From Otatea glauca (taxonomy: Eukaryota; Streptophyta; Magnoliopsida; Poales; Poaceae), in assembly GCA_036346275.1 (NCBI GenBank), contig JAYEVK010000171.1, positions 1-64,000 on the forward strand: DNA of 64,000 nucleotides, in the 5' to 3' direction. The first letter of the stretch is position 1. The number at the start of each line of letters is the position of its first letter. A program made the translations under genes and the position numbers. The notes beneath the pieces were generated by a model that was given only the letters and a program-made list of their open reading frames with translations, made no database searches and was not told the DNA's origin. Below are positions 34,641 to 44,847 of this stretch, piece after piece.

Positions 34641-35505
34641 TGTTTCCATTGCTAACGTTCACATAAAAAGAAGAATTATATGCAATTGAACATATATGGG
34701 CACGCCCAATTTCAGTTCAAAAAGTTGTTCCTATTCAGCTATATAATTCTTCGCACAAGTCTGTAATTATGGTTCTAAAAGAGCTTGACCAGAAAATTCT
34801 GTGTGCATTACACAAATACCAGACAAATTTCATGTAATTCTTAATGTATATCTAGCATCATTATTTTTTTAGTATCATCCAGCATCACTAATGTAAGCAA
34901 ACAGTTAATAATAACAACAGCATACAACATGCTATTCATTCAGCGTAGAAAATTATACTCATCTAGCCTCACTCTAAATAACTTCATCAATAAAATTACT
35001 TGTTCCAGTTGTATCCTTGTAAAACCCAAGATTACAACGCAACTAGTGACAACACGTTGCAAAGAATCTTGGCACTTAGCACTTACATTTCTGCAATTGA
35101 ATAGATAATAATGGGAACACAGGTGTAGATAGGACAAGGTTGTGAACACTCATTTACATGAAATTAGGCCACAGGTCCTTGAAGAAACTTGTATGTACGA
35201 AATCAGGATGCACATATCCAAGTTAGAGCACATATAGTACTTATCAGTCACAATAAGTGTTGTGAGGTCTCACAAACTTCAAAAGGAGGAAGGCTCGGAG
35301 GAAATAACACCGACCTTAATAGGAGCTGTGCATATAAGAGGGGTTCGACCCATTGGCTCTCTGATGGACAAATAGAATCACCGGTAAAACCAACAAAAAA
35401 GAATATAAATAAGCTTTCAATTCATATTCTTCTTTTCTTTTTCTCTCAATGGAACTTTCAATTCATCAACAAGAATCATGAAGTGTTATACTAAGATAAA
35501 TAGTA
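34641..35505. other. CACTA interior without recognised content
   Basis: AT-rich. I looked for further MADS-box exons on the minus strand here (the short 42-bp exons and the C-terminal exons) and could not identify any. Confidence 0.35.
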
Positions 35506-35788
35506 CTCTCTCTGTTCATTTTTATAAGGCTTATTTTTTTAATGATCTTGTTCACAGATATAAGGCTTGCATGTAGATTTAATGGGGTTTTTCTTTCTAT
35601 ACCTCTATTTATTCTCTCTCAACTATATGTATTTATTCATTACCACTCACACAAAGTATATCTTTTATCTTCCAAGATAATTAATTGGGGGTATCTAAGT
35701 CATTTTCTCTCATACTTTTATCAATTTCAACGCAATCTTAATCCTTATGCCAAGTCAAAATACGCCTTATAAAAATGAATGGAGGGAG
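35506..35788. mobile_element. Stowaway-type MITE (Tc1/mariner)
   Basis: The left end CTCTCTCTGTTCATTTTTAT and the right end ATAAAAATGAATGGAGGGAG form the classic CTCCCTCCGTTC-type inverted repeat, flanked by TA on both sides (35504-35505 and 35789-35790). 283 bp, noncoding. Confidence 0.9.
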
Positions 35789-36288
35789 TATGAAGTAGTT
35801 TTTTTTTTGTTTTTGTTTTTTTTTTTTGCAAAGGAGCTGTGCAAAAATTCCAGAAAAAGTAATGTCCTACAAATAGTTAACATGAATAGAAGGAGCATTC
35901 AAAATTTAGGGAGAAGATGATCGGAAGTTCATCGTTACCTTACTTTTCAGATCAAATAGCTGATCAATTAATACTTGATTCTGTAGAAACATACTCCCTT
36001 GTCATAAGCGAGCCAAACAACAGATAGAAATATAAATACATATTTAAGCTAAAGCTATAAAACAATGCCTTAAAAGCTCATATAGATCCTAATAAATATG
36101 GCGCAATTGCAGGTACTAATTAATAGGCACAAATCAGCCCATCAAATACCACCGTTCAAGTGCTCTAAGCTAGTGCAGTTTTCATACAAGAGAATTCAAA
36201 ATTAATACTTCCAGAACCTGCACAGGAGAAAAACATTTGAAGCTGGTGAACCTTAGCTTACGTAACATGAGATGGTCAAGTTTTCTAC

Positions 36289-36388
36289 CTTTCTTGATCG
36301 GATTTGTTTGAGGGGTGTCTCTATTTGGATATCAAGCTGCTCAAGCTCCTTCATGCTAAGTGGACCTAGTTCCTCACCAAGAATATTT
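36289..36388 (-). pseudogene. Captured MADS-box (MIKC) K-domain exon
   Basis: On the minus strand this 100-bp stretch is bounded by AG (upstream) and GTAGAA (downstream) and encodes NILGEELGPLSMKELEQLD then IQIETPLKQIRSRK, the K-box signature of MIKC-type MADS transcription factors, closest in my memory to the SEPALLATA/AGL2-AGL6 groups. A single 100-bp exon at this place is typical of MIKC genes. No MADS domain, no other K-domain exon and no C-terminus are found within the CACTA element, so this is a lone fragment, not a gene. The K box normally mediates dimer and tetramer formation. The absence of frame breaks suggests recent capture or selection; the exon is too short to tell. Confidence 0.85.
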
Positions 36389-36734
36389 CTACCAGATGTG
36401 AACGACTGCTGGTAAGTTATAGGCTGATAAAAGCTATGCAATATATTTGCAACAAAAATAGTTGTTCATTTTCCTGTTCTGCAACGGAATGTATTCAAAT
36501 TCAGAAATAACAGAACTATTCACTGGTATTCATCATTGGCATGCTGTACAAGTGACCACTGGCACTATTTATTCCTTTCATGAAAGAACTGGAAACAAGC
36601 TCTTCAAGTCCCGTCAAATCTGCGTAGCTAACAAAATCGGACTAAATTCAGCCTACAGATAATTAAGTTCCTTAGTTGTTTTAGCAATAACAAGAACCTG
36701 CTCGGCACAACCATCTCAGCTATATAGACTGAAT

Positions 36735-36972
36735 TGTTGGAGATAATCTTTACATGCATTAGTTAAAGAAATAAGATTTTATTTTAGTTTTGAAAGGTTC
36801 AAACTCTGCAAGTTTGTTTGAGTTTGTTAAGATTAGGAGTTCGGATTGTTATCCAAATTAGCATGTAATCTCTAGTATAAATATAGGGGTAGATATGAGT
36901 TTTGTAAATTAACAGAGTAAGAAGTGATAAAAAGAAAATTATCTCAAAGATTTTTTACGTTCTATTCCAACA
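36735..36972 (+). repeat. 5' LTR of TRIM element
   Basis: 238 bp, starts TGTTGGAGATAATC and ends TTCCAACA; same length as its partner. Confidence 0.9.
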
Positions 36973-37724
36973 ATTAGTATCAGAGTTTAAAGATTTTTGG
37001 TTAACCCGTTACCTCTGGAGGAGAAGACTCCCGGGGCAGTACCCGAGGAAGCCAGAGACCTCCGCGCGGCAGTGGCTCAAAAGAAAAGAATAGCAGCTGG
37101 CGCAAGAACAAGAGGGGAGAAGGCGAGAAGTGCAGCAGGCGAAGGTGAGACGTGCGGCTGGCGGAAAAAGAAATAGATGTAGCAGCAGAACACACAGAAG
37201 CAGAAGCCTCCAGACGGCTGTACGGCATGCTCCAGGAGGCGGCTGTTGTGTAGATTAAAAGGTAGTAGTACCTTTTGCTAGTAGATTTATTCCCATGTTA
37301 ACCACGCTACATCCGTAGCAACGTAACAATTAGAGTCGCAATAAAAAATAAAAAAAGGAGATGACGACGTACGAGAAATCTATTAATAAAGGACAGACAT
37401 CTACTGCCTGTCGGCACCGAGGGTTCTACGGCCTGACGAGTCCACCCAACAAGCCGAGTCGAGTTCATTGTGAGTCGAGTTCGGGACGTTTAGGATATGT
37501 GTTCTCCGTCATAAGTTGAGCTGCTCGTGGGAGATGTGCCCGAGACATTGAGGAGATGCATTCGCCGTCCATAGTCATCCGCCAGAGTTATGTCCGTCGA
37601 AGATGAGTATGGAATATTAAGGGATGTGTTCTCCATCCTATATCGAGTAAAAGTTAGGCAAGTCGTAGTTGAGACCGATTGCCTCAATGAGTAAGAGTCG
37701 GTATATCAAGATTAGGGGGCAAAA

Positions 37725-37962
37725 TATTGGAGATAATCTTTACATGCATTAGTTAAAGAGATAAGATTTTGTTTTAGTTTTGGAAGGTTCAAACTCTGCA
37801 AGTTTGTTTGAGTTTGTTAAGATTAGGAGTTCGGATTGTTATCCAAATTAGCATGCAATCTCTAGTATAAATATAGGGGTAGATCTGAGTTTCGTAAATT
37901 AACAGAGTGAGAAGTAATAAAGAGAAAATTGTCTCAAAGATTTTTGACGTTCTGTTCCAACA
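37725..37962 (+). repeat. 3' LTR of TRIM element
   Basis: 238 bp, starts TATTGGAGATAATC (TG changed to TA) and ends TTCCAACA. Confidence 0.9.
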
Positions 37963-38498
37963 CGAATCCCTTCCGCAAAGTTTCTCCCAAAAAATTGCAG
38001 CTGTCGAGCCATACCTGCCGTGGAGGGAGCAGCACTTGGAGGCGACGCGATGGTAGATCTCTGAAGTGAGGTGGAAGGTGAGATCGATGCAGCTGTCGTG
38101 GAGGTTGCGAAGGAGGTTGCCAACGACGTGGAGCTCCATGAACTGGTATGCGAAGACCACCGCTGCCATGGTGGGGTCGGGGCTACGCTGCTACACGCTA
38201 AGGCTTGGGAGCGACACGGTGGCGACCACTGTTGTAGTCCTAGTCGCCGTCGCGCGCTCCTTGAGCTCGCCTCGTACGCTGCTGCTGCCCTCCTCCAGGA
38301 TGCGGGCAAGGGTCCTCGCGGGCGAGGGATCAAGTAGCCGTTGCTCCCTCCGCCGCTCCAACAGCCGGACCGAACGCGATAGGGGAGACCAGGAGAGACG
38401 ACGCCCTCGGTGGCGGTGGAGCTGGGGTTAGCACACGCGCGCGGGGGCAGAGGCGACGGTGGGCGAGACGAAGCCGGCGCAGTGCGGGTGGAGGTCAT
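37963..38498 (-). other. Unrecognised coding-like piece inside the CACTA element
   Basis: On the minus strand an ORF opens at an ATG (38498) and runs about 178 codons to the edge of the TRIM; it is Ser/Pro/Arg-rich. A second ATG-started ORF in another frame (from 38169: MAAVVFAYQFMELHVVGNLL) looks more like real protein. The high GC content contrasts with the AT-rich rest of the element, as expected for a captured exon. I do not recognise either reading. The piece was cut from the MADS exon side by the TRIM insertion. Confidence 0.4.
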
Positions 38499-38579
38499 GA
38501 GACAAGCGGGCGCAAGCGGCTAGGGTTAGGGGAATTGCGGGCTGGGGAAATGAACTGAGCTTTGATGCTTATAGCCACA

Positions 38580-38850
38580 TCATAACAGATGGTCCAGTTA
38601 AAAACCGTTTGTGATGATCAAGAGGTCATCATAGATGGTTTTTAGCTAAAATCGTCTGTATTGAGGGGTACATCACAGACGATTTTAATCAAAAACCGTC
38701 TGTGATATTTTCTCCCTTATCACAGACGGTTTTTAGCTAAAATCATCTGCGATGAGGAGTATATCACAGACAGTTTTAGCCAAAAAATCATCTGTGATAT
38801 ACCCGAGGCACACCATTGACTGTTTTTGAAAAAAAAACGTCAGTAATGAA
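38580..38850. repeat. CACTA right subterminal repeats
   Basis: At least six copies of a CACAGACGGTTTTTAGCTAA-type word in both orientations, spaced 30-45 bases apart, adjacent to the terminus at 38877. Confidence 0.75.
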
Positions 38851-38877
38851 AGATCTAATATAAGTCCTTTTGTAGTA

Positions 38878-39911
38878 ATATATATCAGCGCCTATAGTCA
38901 CATAGGTTGACACATGCAAAAGTGTTTGCGCAATCCGGTACGTCGTTGATTAATTATAGTTACTGCAAACAAAATACTCGGACGTGCACAGTGACAACAA
39001 GCGATACCCGGAATCGTTGCATGTGTGGGTGCAGTGTAATTTTGCGTTGTGGCTGAAGAGTCTAGGCTTTGGACAAGGCTTTTTGGTTGTTGTACACTTG
39101 TACGTAGATTCCACTACAGGTTCAGTTGTGTGGTTAGTTGTAAATGTGATCGTTTGTCGGGGCGAAATCCTTGAACAACGGAGATATAAATTAAACGGGG
39201 AAGCGGTATAGTATTACTACTCCCTCGGCTTTTAACACATATGGTTCCAGTTTTCAAATTTTGTTTCTAAATACATATAATTCTACTACTTCAATGTGAT
39301 TTTTACCCATTTTTTTCTTGTATAACCATCCTTTTATCAATTTTCATTGCTATTTACTACTATAGACTAGAGTAACACACATCATCTAAAGAACAATAAG
39401 TGATCTAACGAAAGAGTAATACAATCTTTTAAAGTTATGCATTAGTTGTGGATGTGCAACTCAGTAACGGAGGGGTAATAGTGAGAAGCATATGCATTAT
39501 TAACACCACGTACGTACGTACCCACAACGCACGGTTTGCTGGCCGCAAGAGCCGGGGTTAGGAGTTGGGAGGCACCTAAGATCCCGGAATTGGTCTTCCA
39601 TTAGTCGATGATTAGTTAGGGTAACATGTGTTTTCCAGCTAGGCTACCTTGAGTTAGACATGCGAGAAACTCCGAGGAAGGAGCTCCCTTTTGAACTTTC
39701 ATTAAACTTGTGTATGTGTACGGTCAATTTATGGGGTCAATGATTTACTACCCGAGAAATATACTCTCGCCAGTCGCCACCTGTCTTCGAGGAGCAACAA
39801 GCATCAAATCCGGTTACAAAACATCAAGTCGGCGAGAAACATGACTTCAGTTAAGAACAATGGCTAGTTGGTAAAACACCAATAGACATCAGGTCCTAAT
39901 TGAGGATGAGC
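38878..39911. other. Intergenic sequence, nothing recognised
   Basis: A Stowaway-like word (ACTCCCTCGGCTTTTAACAC) occurs at 39221 but no partner end was found. The last five bases (TGAGC) are the target duplication of the copia element. Confidence 0.35.
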
Positions 39912-40404
39912 TGTTAGATTATTATGGGATGGCCCATAATTAATTTAATAGAAATTCCAAAAGGCCCATTAGAATACTAGGAGTCATGAAATTGGTTTAG
40001 TACCATATGGGTAATTGAGAGAAGATTTGACCAACTTAAATAGTTGAGTTGTGTGTCTCTCAATTAGCAAGGTGGAAAAGGGTAAAGGTCGTGCATTTGT
40101 GCTGCAGCATGCGCTGCGAAAGCCGAGGCGTGGCGCAGCGAGTCGAGTCGAGACGAGTCGAACGTCATGGCGAACGAGAATGTTACTGCTGCTTTGTGCA
40201 GCAACGGTGGCACCGGCTCAAGGGTATATCGTCTTATACCGTGTTTTTATCGATTTGATTTCTTGTTCATTAGCCTTTGCATATGAGATAGATAATCTGT
40301 TATCTAGAACCTTTGGCTGTGAACTAGAAATGTGCAATTGTTTAAACATGATCTACATAATTTTGTGGATTAAAATATTGAGAAAATTCCTAATTTATCC
40401 AACA
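39912..40404 (+). repeat. 5' LTR of copia element, internally deleted
   Basis: 493 bp. The first about 175 and the last about 210 bases equal those of the 3' LTR. The middle, corresponding to about 45130-45675, is absent, including the TATA box. Confidence 0.9.
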
Positions 40405-40471
40405 ATCCAAAAACCTTATCTTAGGAATTTTACAACTACTGGTTTCGCTGCCGCGCTTAAGCCAACTGTAT

Positions 40472-41365
40472 TTGACGCAAATTATAAGCGTTAGCGCCAA
40501 GATGATTTTGTGGTTGATCGCCATGAACGTGTATCACGTTGCGCAAGGCAAGCCACACCGAGTGGGCTCTCTCCGAGCAGGAGAGTGCCTTCACGCAATG
40601 GATAACCTGTTTAGAGGCGCCGTGATTAGCGTTTTGGGAGAAAATCTTGTTGATGTATATATGATTTTGCCAAGTGGTAAAGAAATGTGGGATGCACTTG
40701 AGGCAAAATTCGGAGTATCTGACGCAGGCAGTGAACTCTATGTCATGGAGCAGTTTCATGACTACAAGATGGTCGATGACCACTCTGTAGTAGAACAGGC
40801 TCATGAGGTTCAAGCCTTTGCGAAAGAACTTGAGAATTTTACATGTGCATTACCCGACAAGTTTGTGGCGGGATGCATCATCGCGAAGCTGCCACCTTCT
40901 TGGAGGGATTTTGCCACTACTCTAAAACACAAGAGACAAGAGTTCAGCGTTGCTGGTCTCATTGGGTCTCTAAATGTTGAGGAGAAAGCGAGGGCAAAAG
41001 ATATACGTGGGAAAGAAAGTTCTAGTGCCAATGTGGTACAAAAGAAAATCTTTCAATTCAACAAGAAGAATAAAAATAAGTCTGAAAAGCCTGAGAACAA
41101 GAACAAGGCCGCTCAAACTACTAGCTTCAAGAAGAAGAAGAATAAAGGAAAGGGAAACTGCTTTGTCTGTAATGGTACTGATCATTGGGCAAAGGATTGC
41201 CCTGATCGTAAAGACAATAAGCAGAAAAAGTCTGCCAACGTTGTTATTGGCAATACTGAGGAGGGAACATCCGGGTATGTTTCAATACCTACCGTTCTAT
41301 CAGTATGTCGTTCACCTGATTGGTGGATTGACACGGGGGCCAATATACATGTTTGTGCCTTGTGA
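40472..41365 (+). CDS. copia Gag with zinc knuckle
   Basis: Capsid polyprotein. The retrotransposon gag domain includes KMILWLIAMNVYHVAQGKP-like text in its first 25 codons (MILWLIAMNVYHVAQGKPHR), then GSELYVMEQFHDYKMVDDHS and IAKLPPSWRDFATTLKHKRQ. The CCHC zinc knuckle CFVCNGTDHWAKDC is at 41159-41200. The true start is probably upstream, in the frame containing FAAALKPTVFDANYKR (40444-40494), where a one-base change separates it from this frame. The listed start is not the natural one. Confidence 0.85.
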   Translation: MTQIISVSAKMILWLIAMNVYHVAQGKPHRVGSLRAGECLHAMDNLFRGAVISVLGENLVDVYMILPSGKEMWDALEAKFGVSDAGSELYVMEQFHDYKMVDDHSVVEQAHEVQAFAKELENFTCALPDKFVAGCIIAKLPPSWRDFATTLKHKRQEFSVAGLIGSLNVEEKARAKDIRGKESSSANVVQKKIFQFNKKNKNKSEKPENKNKAAQTTSFKKKKNKGKGNCFVCNGTDHWAKDCPDRKDNKQKKSANVVIGNTEEGTSGYVSIPTVLSVCRSPDWWIDTGANIHVCAL

Positions 41366-41490
41366 TCCTTATTCTCTTTTTACCAGTCGCGGGGCTACCT
41401 CCGTGTTGATGGGGAATGGGTCGCGAGCATTTATGCGTGGAGTCGGCACGATTGACTTGAAGTTTACTTCAGGAAAAATCGTATGATCGA
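41318..41490 (+). pseudogene. copia protease region
   Basis: DWWIDTGANIHVC with the catalytic D-T-G at 41330-41338 ends the gag frame. A stop follows at 41363, and the rest (PYSLFTSRGATSVLMGNGSR) is read in another frame up to 41486. A single missing or extra base explains it. Confidence 0.7.
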
Positions 41491-41635
41491 GGAACGTGCA
41501 TCACGTGCCGCGATAAATAAAAACCTTGTCGCCGGTCTCTATTGTGTAGAGATGGTTTTAAGCTAGTTTTGAATCCAATAAATGTGTTGTTTCTAAAATT
41601 GGAACTTTTATTGAAAAGGCTATGAGAGCGGAGGC

Positions 41636-42628
41636 TTGTTCCGCTTGTCTTTAACGGACATGAATAAAATTGTGAATCATGTTTGTAATCATGAGACTGA
41701 TGTTTGGCATTCACGACTTTGTCATATTAATCTTGGTTGCATGATGCGGTTAGCCAGTATGAATTTAATCCCAAAATTCACCCAAGTCAAAGGTTCTAAG
41801 TGTCAAGTATGTGTGCAATCTAAGCAACCTCGCAAGCCTCACAAGGCAGGAGAGGCGAGAAACTTGGCACCGTTAGAACTAGTTCATACCGATTTATGCG
41901 AGATGAACGGGGAGTTGACAAAGGGTGGTAAGAGGTATTTCATGACTTTGATTGATGATTCTACTAGATATTGCTATGTGTATTTATTAAAGTTAAAAGA
42001 TGAGGCTTTTCACTATTTTAAGATCTATAAAGCTGAAGCTGAGAACCAACTTGAGAGAAAAATTAAACGGGTTAGGTCAGATCGTGGTGGAGAATTCTTT
42101 TCTAATGAGTTTAATTTATTCTGCGAGGAACATGGAATAATCCATGAAAGGACGCCTCCCTATTCGCCCCAATCAAACGGGGTTGCCGAAAGAAAGAACC
42201 GTACTCTAACTGAGATGGTTAACGCCATGTTAGAAACAGCGGGACTTTCCAAGGAATGGTGGGTGAGGCTATATTGATCTGCATGTCATGTCCTAAATAG
42301 GGTTCCTACAAAGAATAAAGAAATTACACCATTCGAGGAATGGGAGAGGAAAAGATTAAATTTCTCCTATTTACGTGACTTGGGCTGTTTGGCTAAAGTG
42401 AATGTGCCTATCCCAAAGAAGCGTAAACTTGGACCAAAAACCGTTGATTGTGTCTTTATTGGTTATGCTTTTCACAGCGTTGGATATAGATTCTTAATAG
42501 TGAAATCTGGAGTACCTGATATGTATGAAGGTACAATTTTTGAGTCCAATGATGCCACATTCTTTGAGGACTTATTTCCTATGAAAGAGACACTTAGCTC
42601 ATCTGGCCAAGAATCTATCTTCTCCTAA
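41636..42628 (+). pseudogene. copia integrase
   Basis: The zinc-binding part has WHSRLCHINLGCMMRLAS then KCQVCVQSKQ (HHCC). The DDE core has LELVHTDLCEM (first Asp), VRSDRGGEFFSNEF (second Asp) and NGVAERKNRTLTEM (Glu). A frame break at about 42262-42277 interrupts before SACHVLNRVPTKNKE. The downstream LGCLAKVNVPIPKKRKLGPK and VDCVFIGYAFHSVGYRFL are intact to 42628. Confidence 0.88.
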
Positions 42629-42769
42629 ACCTTCCACTCCTATACAAATTGAGCCCATTTTGAGGAAAATCCAATAGATGAGGGCAATGAAGTAACTCGT
42701 AAGAGTAAGAGACTAAGGACTACAAGGTCTTTTGGTGATGACTTCATTGTATATCTAGTGGATGATACT

Positions 42770-43951
42770 CCAAGAACCATTGAGGAGGCTTATTCATCTC
42801 GTGACGACGACTATTGGAAGGAAGCGGTCCAGAGTGAGATGAATTCCATCTTGAGCAATGAAACTTGGGAAGTTGTTGAACGTCCATATGGGTGTAAACT
42901 CCGTAGGATGTAAGTGGGTGTTCAAGAAAAAGCCGAGGCCGATGGTACGATTGAAAAGTACAAGGCAAGGCTTGTGGCCAAGGGTTATACCGAGAAAGAA
43001 GGCGAGGACTTCTTTGATACTTACTCACTGTTGCCGGTGACCACTATTAGAGTACTACTGTCTTTGGTCTGCCTCCTACGGTCCGATCATTCATCGATGG
43101 ATGTAAAGACGGCTTTCCTTAATGGAGAGTTGGAAGAGAAAATCTATATGGATCACTGATGGATTTGTAGTAAAGGGTCATGAAGGAAAAGTGTGTAGGT
43201 TGTTGAAGTCTTTGTATGGCCTTAAGCAAGCACCTAGCAAAGGGTACGAGAAGTTCGACAGAACTTTAACATCTGCCGGCTTTGTTGTGAATGAAGTCGA
43301 CAAATGTGTGTATTACCGCTATGGTGGGGTGAAGGAGTGATTATGTGTCTGTATGTTGATGACATACTGATCTTTGGGACAAACCTTAATGTGATTAAAG
43401 AAGTCAAGGACTTCTTGTCCGAAAACTTTGAAATGAAAGATTTGGGAGTAGCGGATGTCATCTTAAACATTAAATTGTTAAGAGAAGGTGACGGTGGGAT
43501 TACTCTTGAGCAGTCCCATTATGTGGAAAAGGTGTTGAGTCGCTTTGGCTATAGCGATTGCAAACCTGCTCCAACGCCGTATGATCCAAGTGTGCTATTA
43601 CGAAAGAACCAACGAATAGCAAAGGATCAATTGAGATATTCCCAAATTATTGGTTCATTGATGTATTTAGCTAGTGCAACAAGGCCTGATATCTCGTTTG
43701 CCGTGAGCAAACTAAGCCGGTTTGTTTCAAACCCGGGAGATAATCATTGGCATGCTCTTGAGAGAGTAATGCGCTATCTAAAAGGGACATCAAGTTATGG
43801 AATTCACTACACTGGGTACCCTAGGGTACTTGAGGGTTATAGTGATTCAAACTGGATATCCGATCTCGATGAAATAAAAGCCACAAGTGGATATGTGTTC
43901 ACATTGGGTGGTGGAGCATTTCTGGAAGTCTTGCAAGCGAGACCATCTTAA
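42770..43951 (+). pseudogene. copia reverse transcriptase
   Basis: WKEAVQSEMNSI leads into the RT. NSVGCKWVFKKK and then, after a frame change at about 42930, YKARLVAKGYTEKEGEDFFD; MDVKTAFLNGELEEKIYM; LLKSLYGLKQAPS; the active site YVDD at 43352-43363; and EQSHYVEKVLSRFGYSDCKP. MYLASATRPDISFAVSKLSR near 43660-43720 starts the connection to RNase H. Frame changes at about 42905-42930, 43155 and 43338. Confidence 0.9.
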
Positions 43952-44300
43952 CGAGGTCTACAATGGAAGCGAACTCACAAAGATTAGATACGATCTGTGG
44001 AAGCCGATCGTGCGTGAACTTGTGAAGGACTTACCGGTGGTTGAGAAACCGGTGCCTGCTATTCTTTTGAACTGTGACAATCAGACGGTGATTGTTAAGG
44101 TAAACAGTTCTAAGGATAACATGAAGTCATCAAGGCACGTTAAGAGGCGGTTGAAGTCTGTCAGGAAAATGAGAAACTCCGGAGTTATAGCGTTGGACTA
44201 TGTCCAGACGGCTAAAAACTTGGCAGATCCTTTTACAAAGGGACTATCACGGAATGTGATAGATGAAGCATCGAGGGAGATGGGCTTGAGACCCACATAA
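43780..44300 (+). pseudogene. copia RNase H
   Basis: EGYSDSNWISDLDEIKATSG carries the first RNase H Asp (YSDSNW). After a frame change at about 43920 the tail continues LLNCDNQTVIVKVNSSKDNM (normally DNQ), RHVKRRLKSVRKM and NLADPFTKGLSRNVI, and ends at 44300. Confidence 0.85.
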
Positions 44301-44847
44301 AGTCATGTCTTAGTGGTAACTCATCCTATTTGATCGGAGATCCCGTGAACTAGGATGTTGAGACAAGCTAGTGATTGGCTGAGAGGAGAGTACTTCTGTA
44401 CTTAGTCCACTCCGTTTGAGATGCAATAACTCTCCTATTCTGTATGGCAGGTTGGTTATACCTTAATGTATTCCGAGTGGCTTTGATAAGCAGAGATGTT
44501 GTCCTACAGAACATCTTATGAGGAATACACCTATATGAGTTCGACTGCTAGTCACAGTCTATGAGATTGGGTGATCTCTAGAGGCTCATGAAAGGCTAAG
44601 GAGTATGACTTATAAGCTCCAAACCGAGGGGATGCATTTAGCAGCCTAGTATCAGTAAAGGACTTTTGGTGAAACTTGTTCGCACAAAACTGTCAATTCA
44701 AGGCATAGTCCATTGTTCAGTTGTGGATGAGTGTAACCTTTGTTCTAGATGGAAGTTCAACTTAACAGTCTCCATCGAAAAACTGGTATATCAAACTACA
44801 TTGGAACTGAGAGTATTTCAAATGTGCCTTTGAAATTTGGTGGGGAT
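44301..44847 (+). other. copia 3' untranslated part and polypurine tract
   Basis: Noncoding. The tract TTTGGTGGGGAT (44836-44847) directly before the 3' LTR is the plus-strand primer site. Confidence 0.75.

Larger units (their letters stand above)
36735..37962 (+). mobile_element. TRIM-like non-autonomous LTR retrotransposon, complete (1228 bp)
   Basis: Two 238-bp LTRs, 36735-36972 and 37725-37962, more than 90% identical by eye, each with a TATAAATATAGGGG box and the end TTCCAACA. The 5-bp flanks are TGAAT and CGAAT (4 of 5 equal). The primer-binding site TAGTATCAGAG follows the left LTR, and the purine-rich AGATTAGGGGGCAAAA precedes the right LTR. The interior is 752 bp with no pol domain; it opens with CTGGAGGAGAAGACTCCCGG then GGCAGTACCCGAGG, resembling the interior start of the element at 1-1279. 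It is inserted within the CACTA element. Confidence 0.9.
34432..38877. mobile_element. Non-autonomous CACTA-type element carrying host gene fragments (candidate Pack-CACTA)
   Basis: The left terminus is CACTACACATT (34432 on), the right terminus is TTTTGTAGTA (38868-38877), that is TACTACAAAA on the other strand. Both subterminal regions (34450-34640 and 38580-38850) are packed with CACAGACGGTTTTTAGC-type words in both orientations, the hallmark of CACTA subterminal repeats. No TNP1/TNP2-like transposase is seen inside. The 3-bp flanks (CAC and ATA) do not match, so the exact ends or the duplication may have decayed. Inside are a MADS-box K-domain exon, a Stowaway MITE, a TRIM retrotransposon and a second, unrecognised coding-like piece. 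Confidence 0.65.

Noticed and set aside
34940..35149. Minus-strand ORF resembling a MADS-box K-domain continuation
   Set aside because: The likeness (EQVILLMKLFRV) is weak, and no proper splice sites or frame support it.
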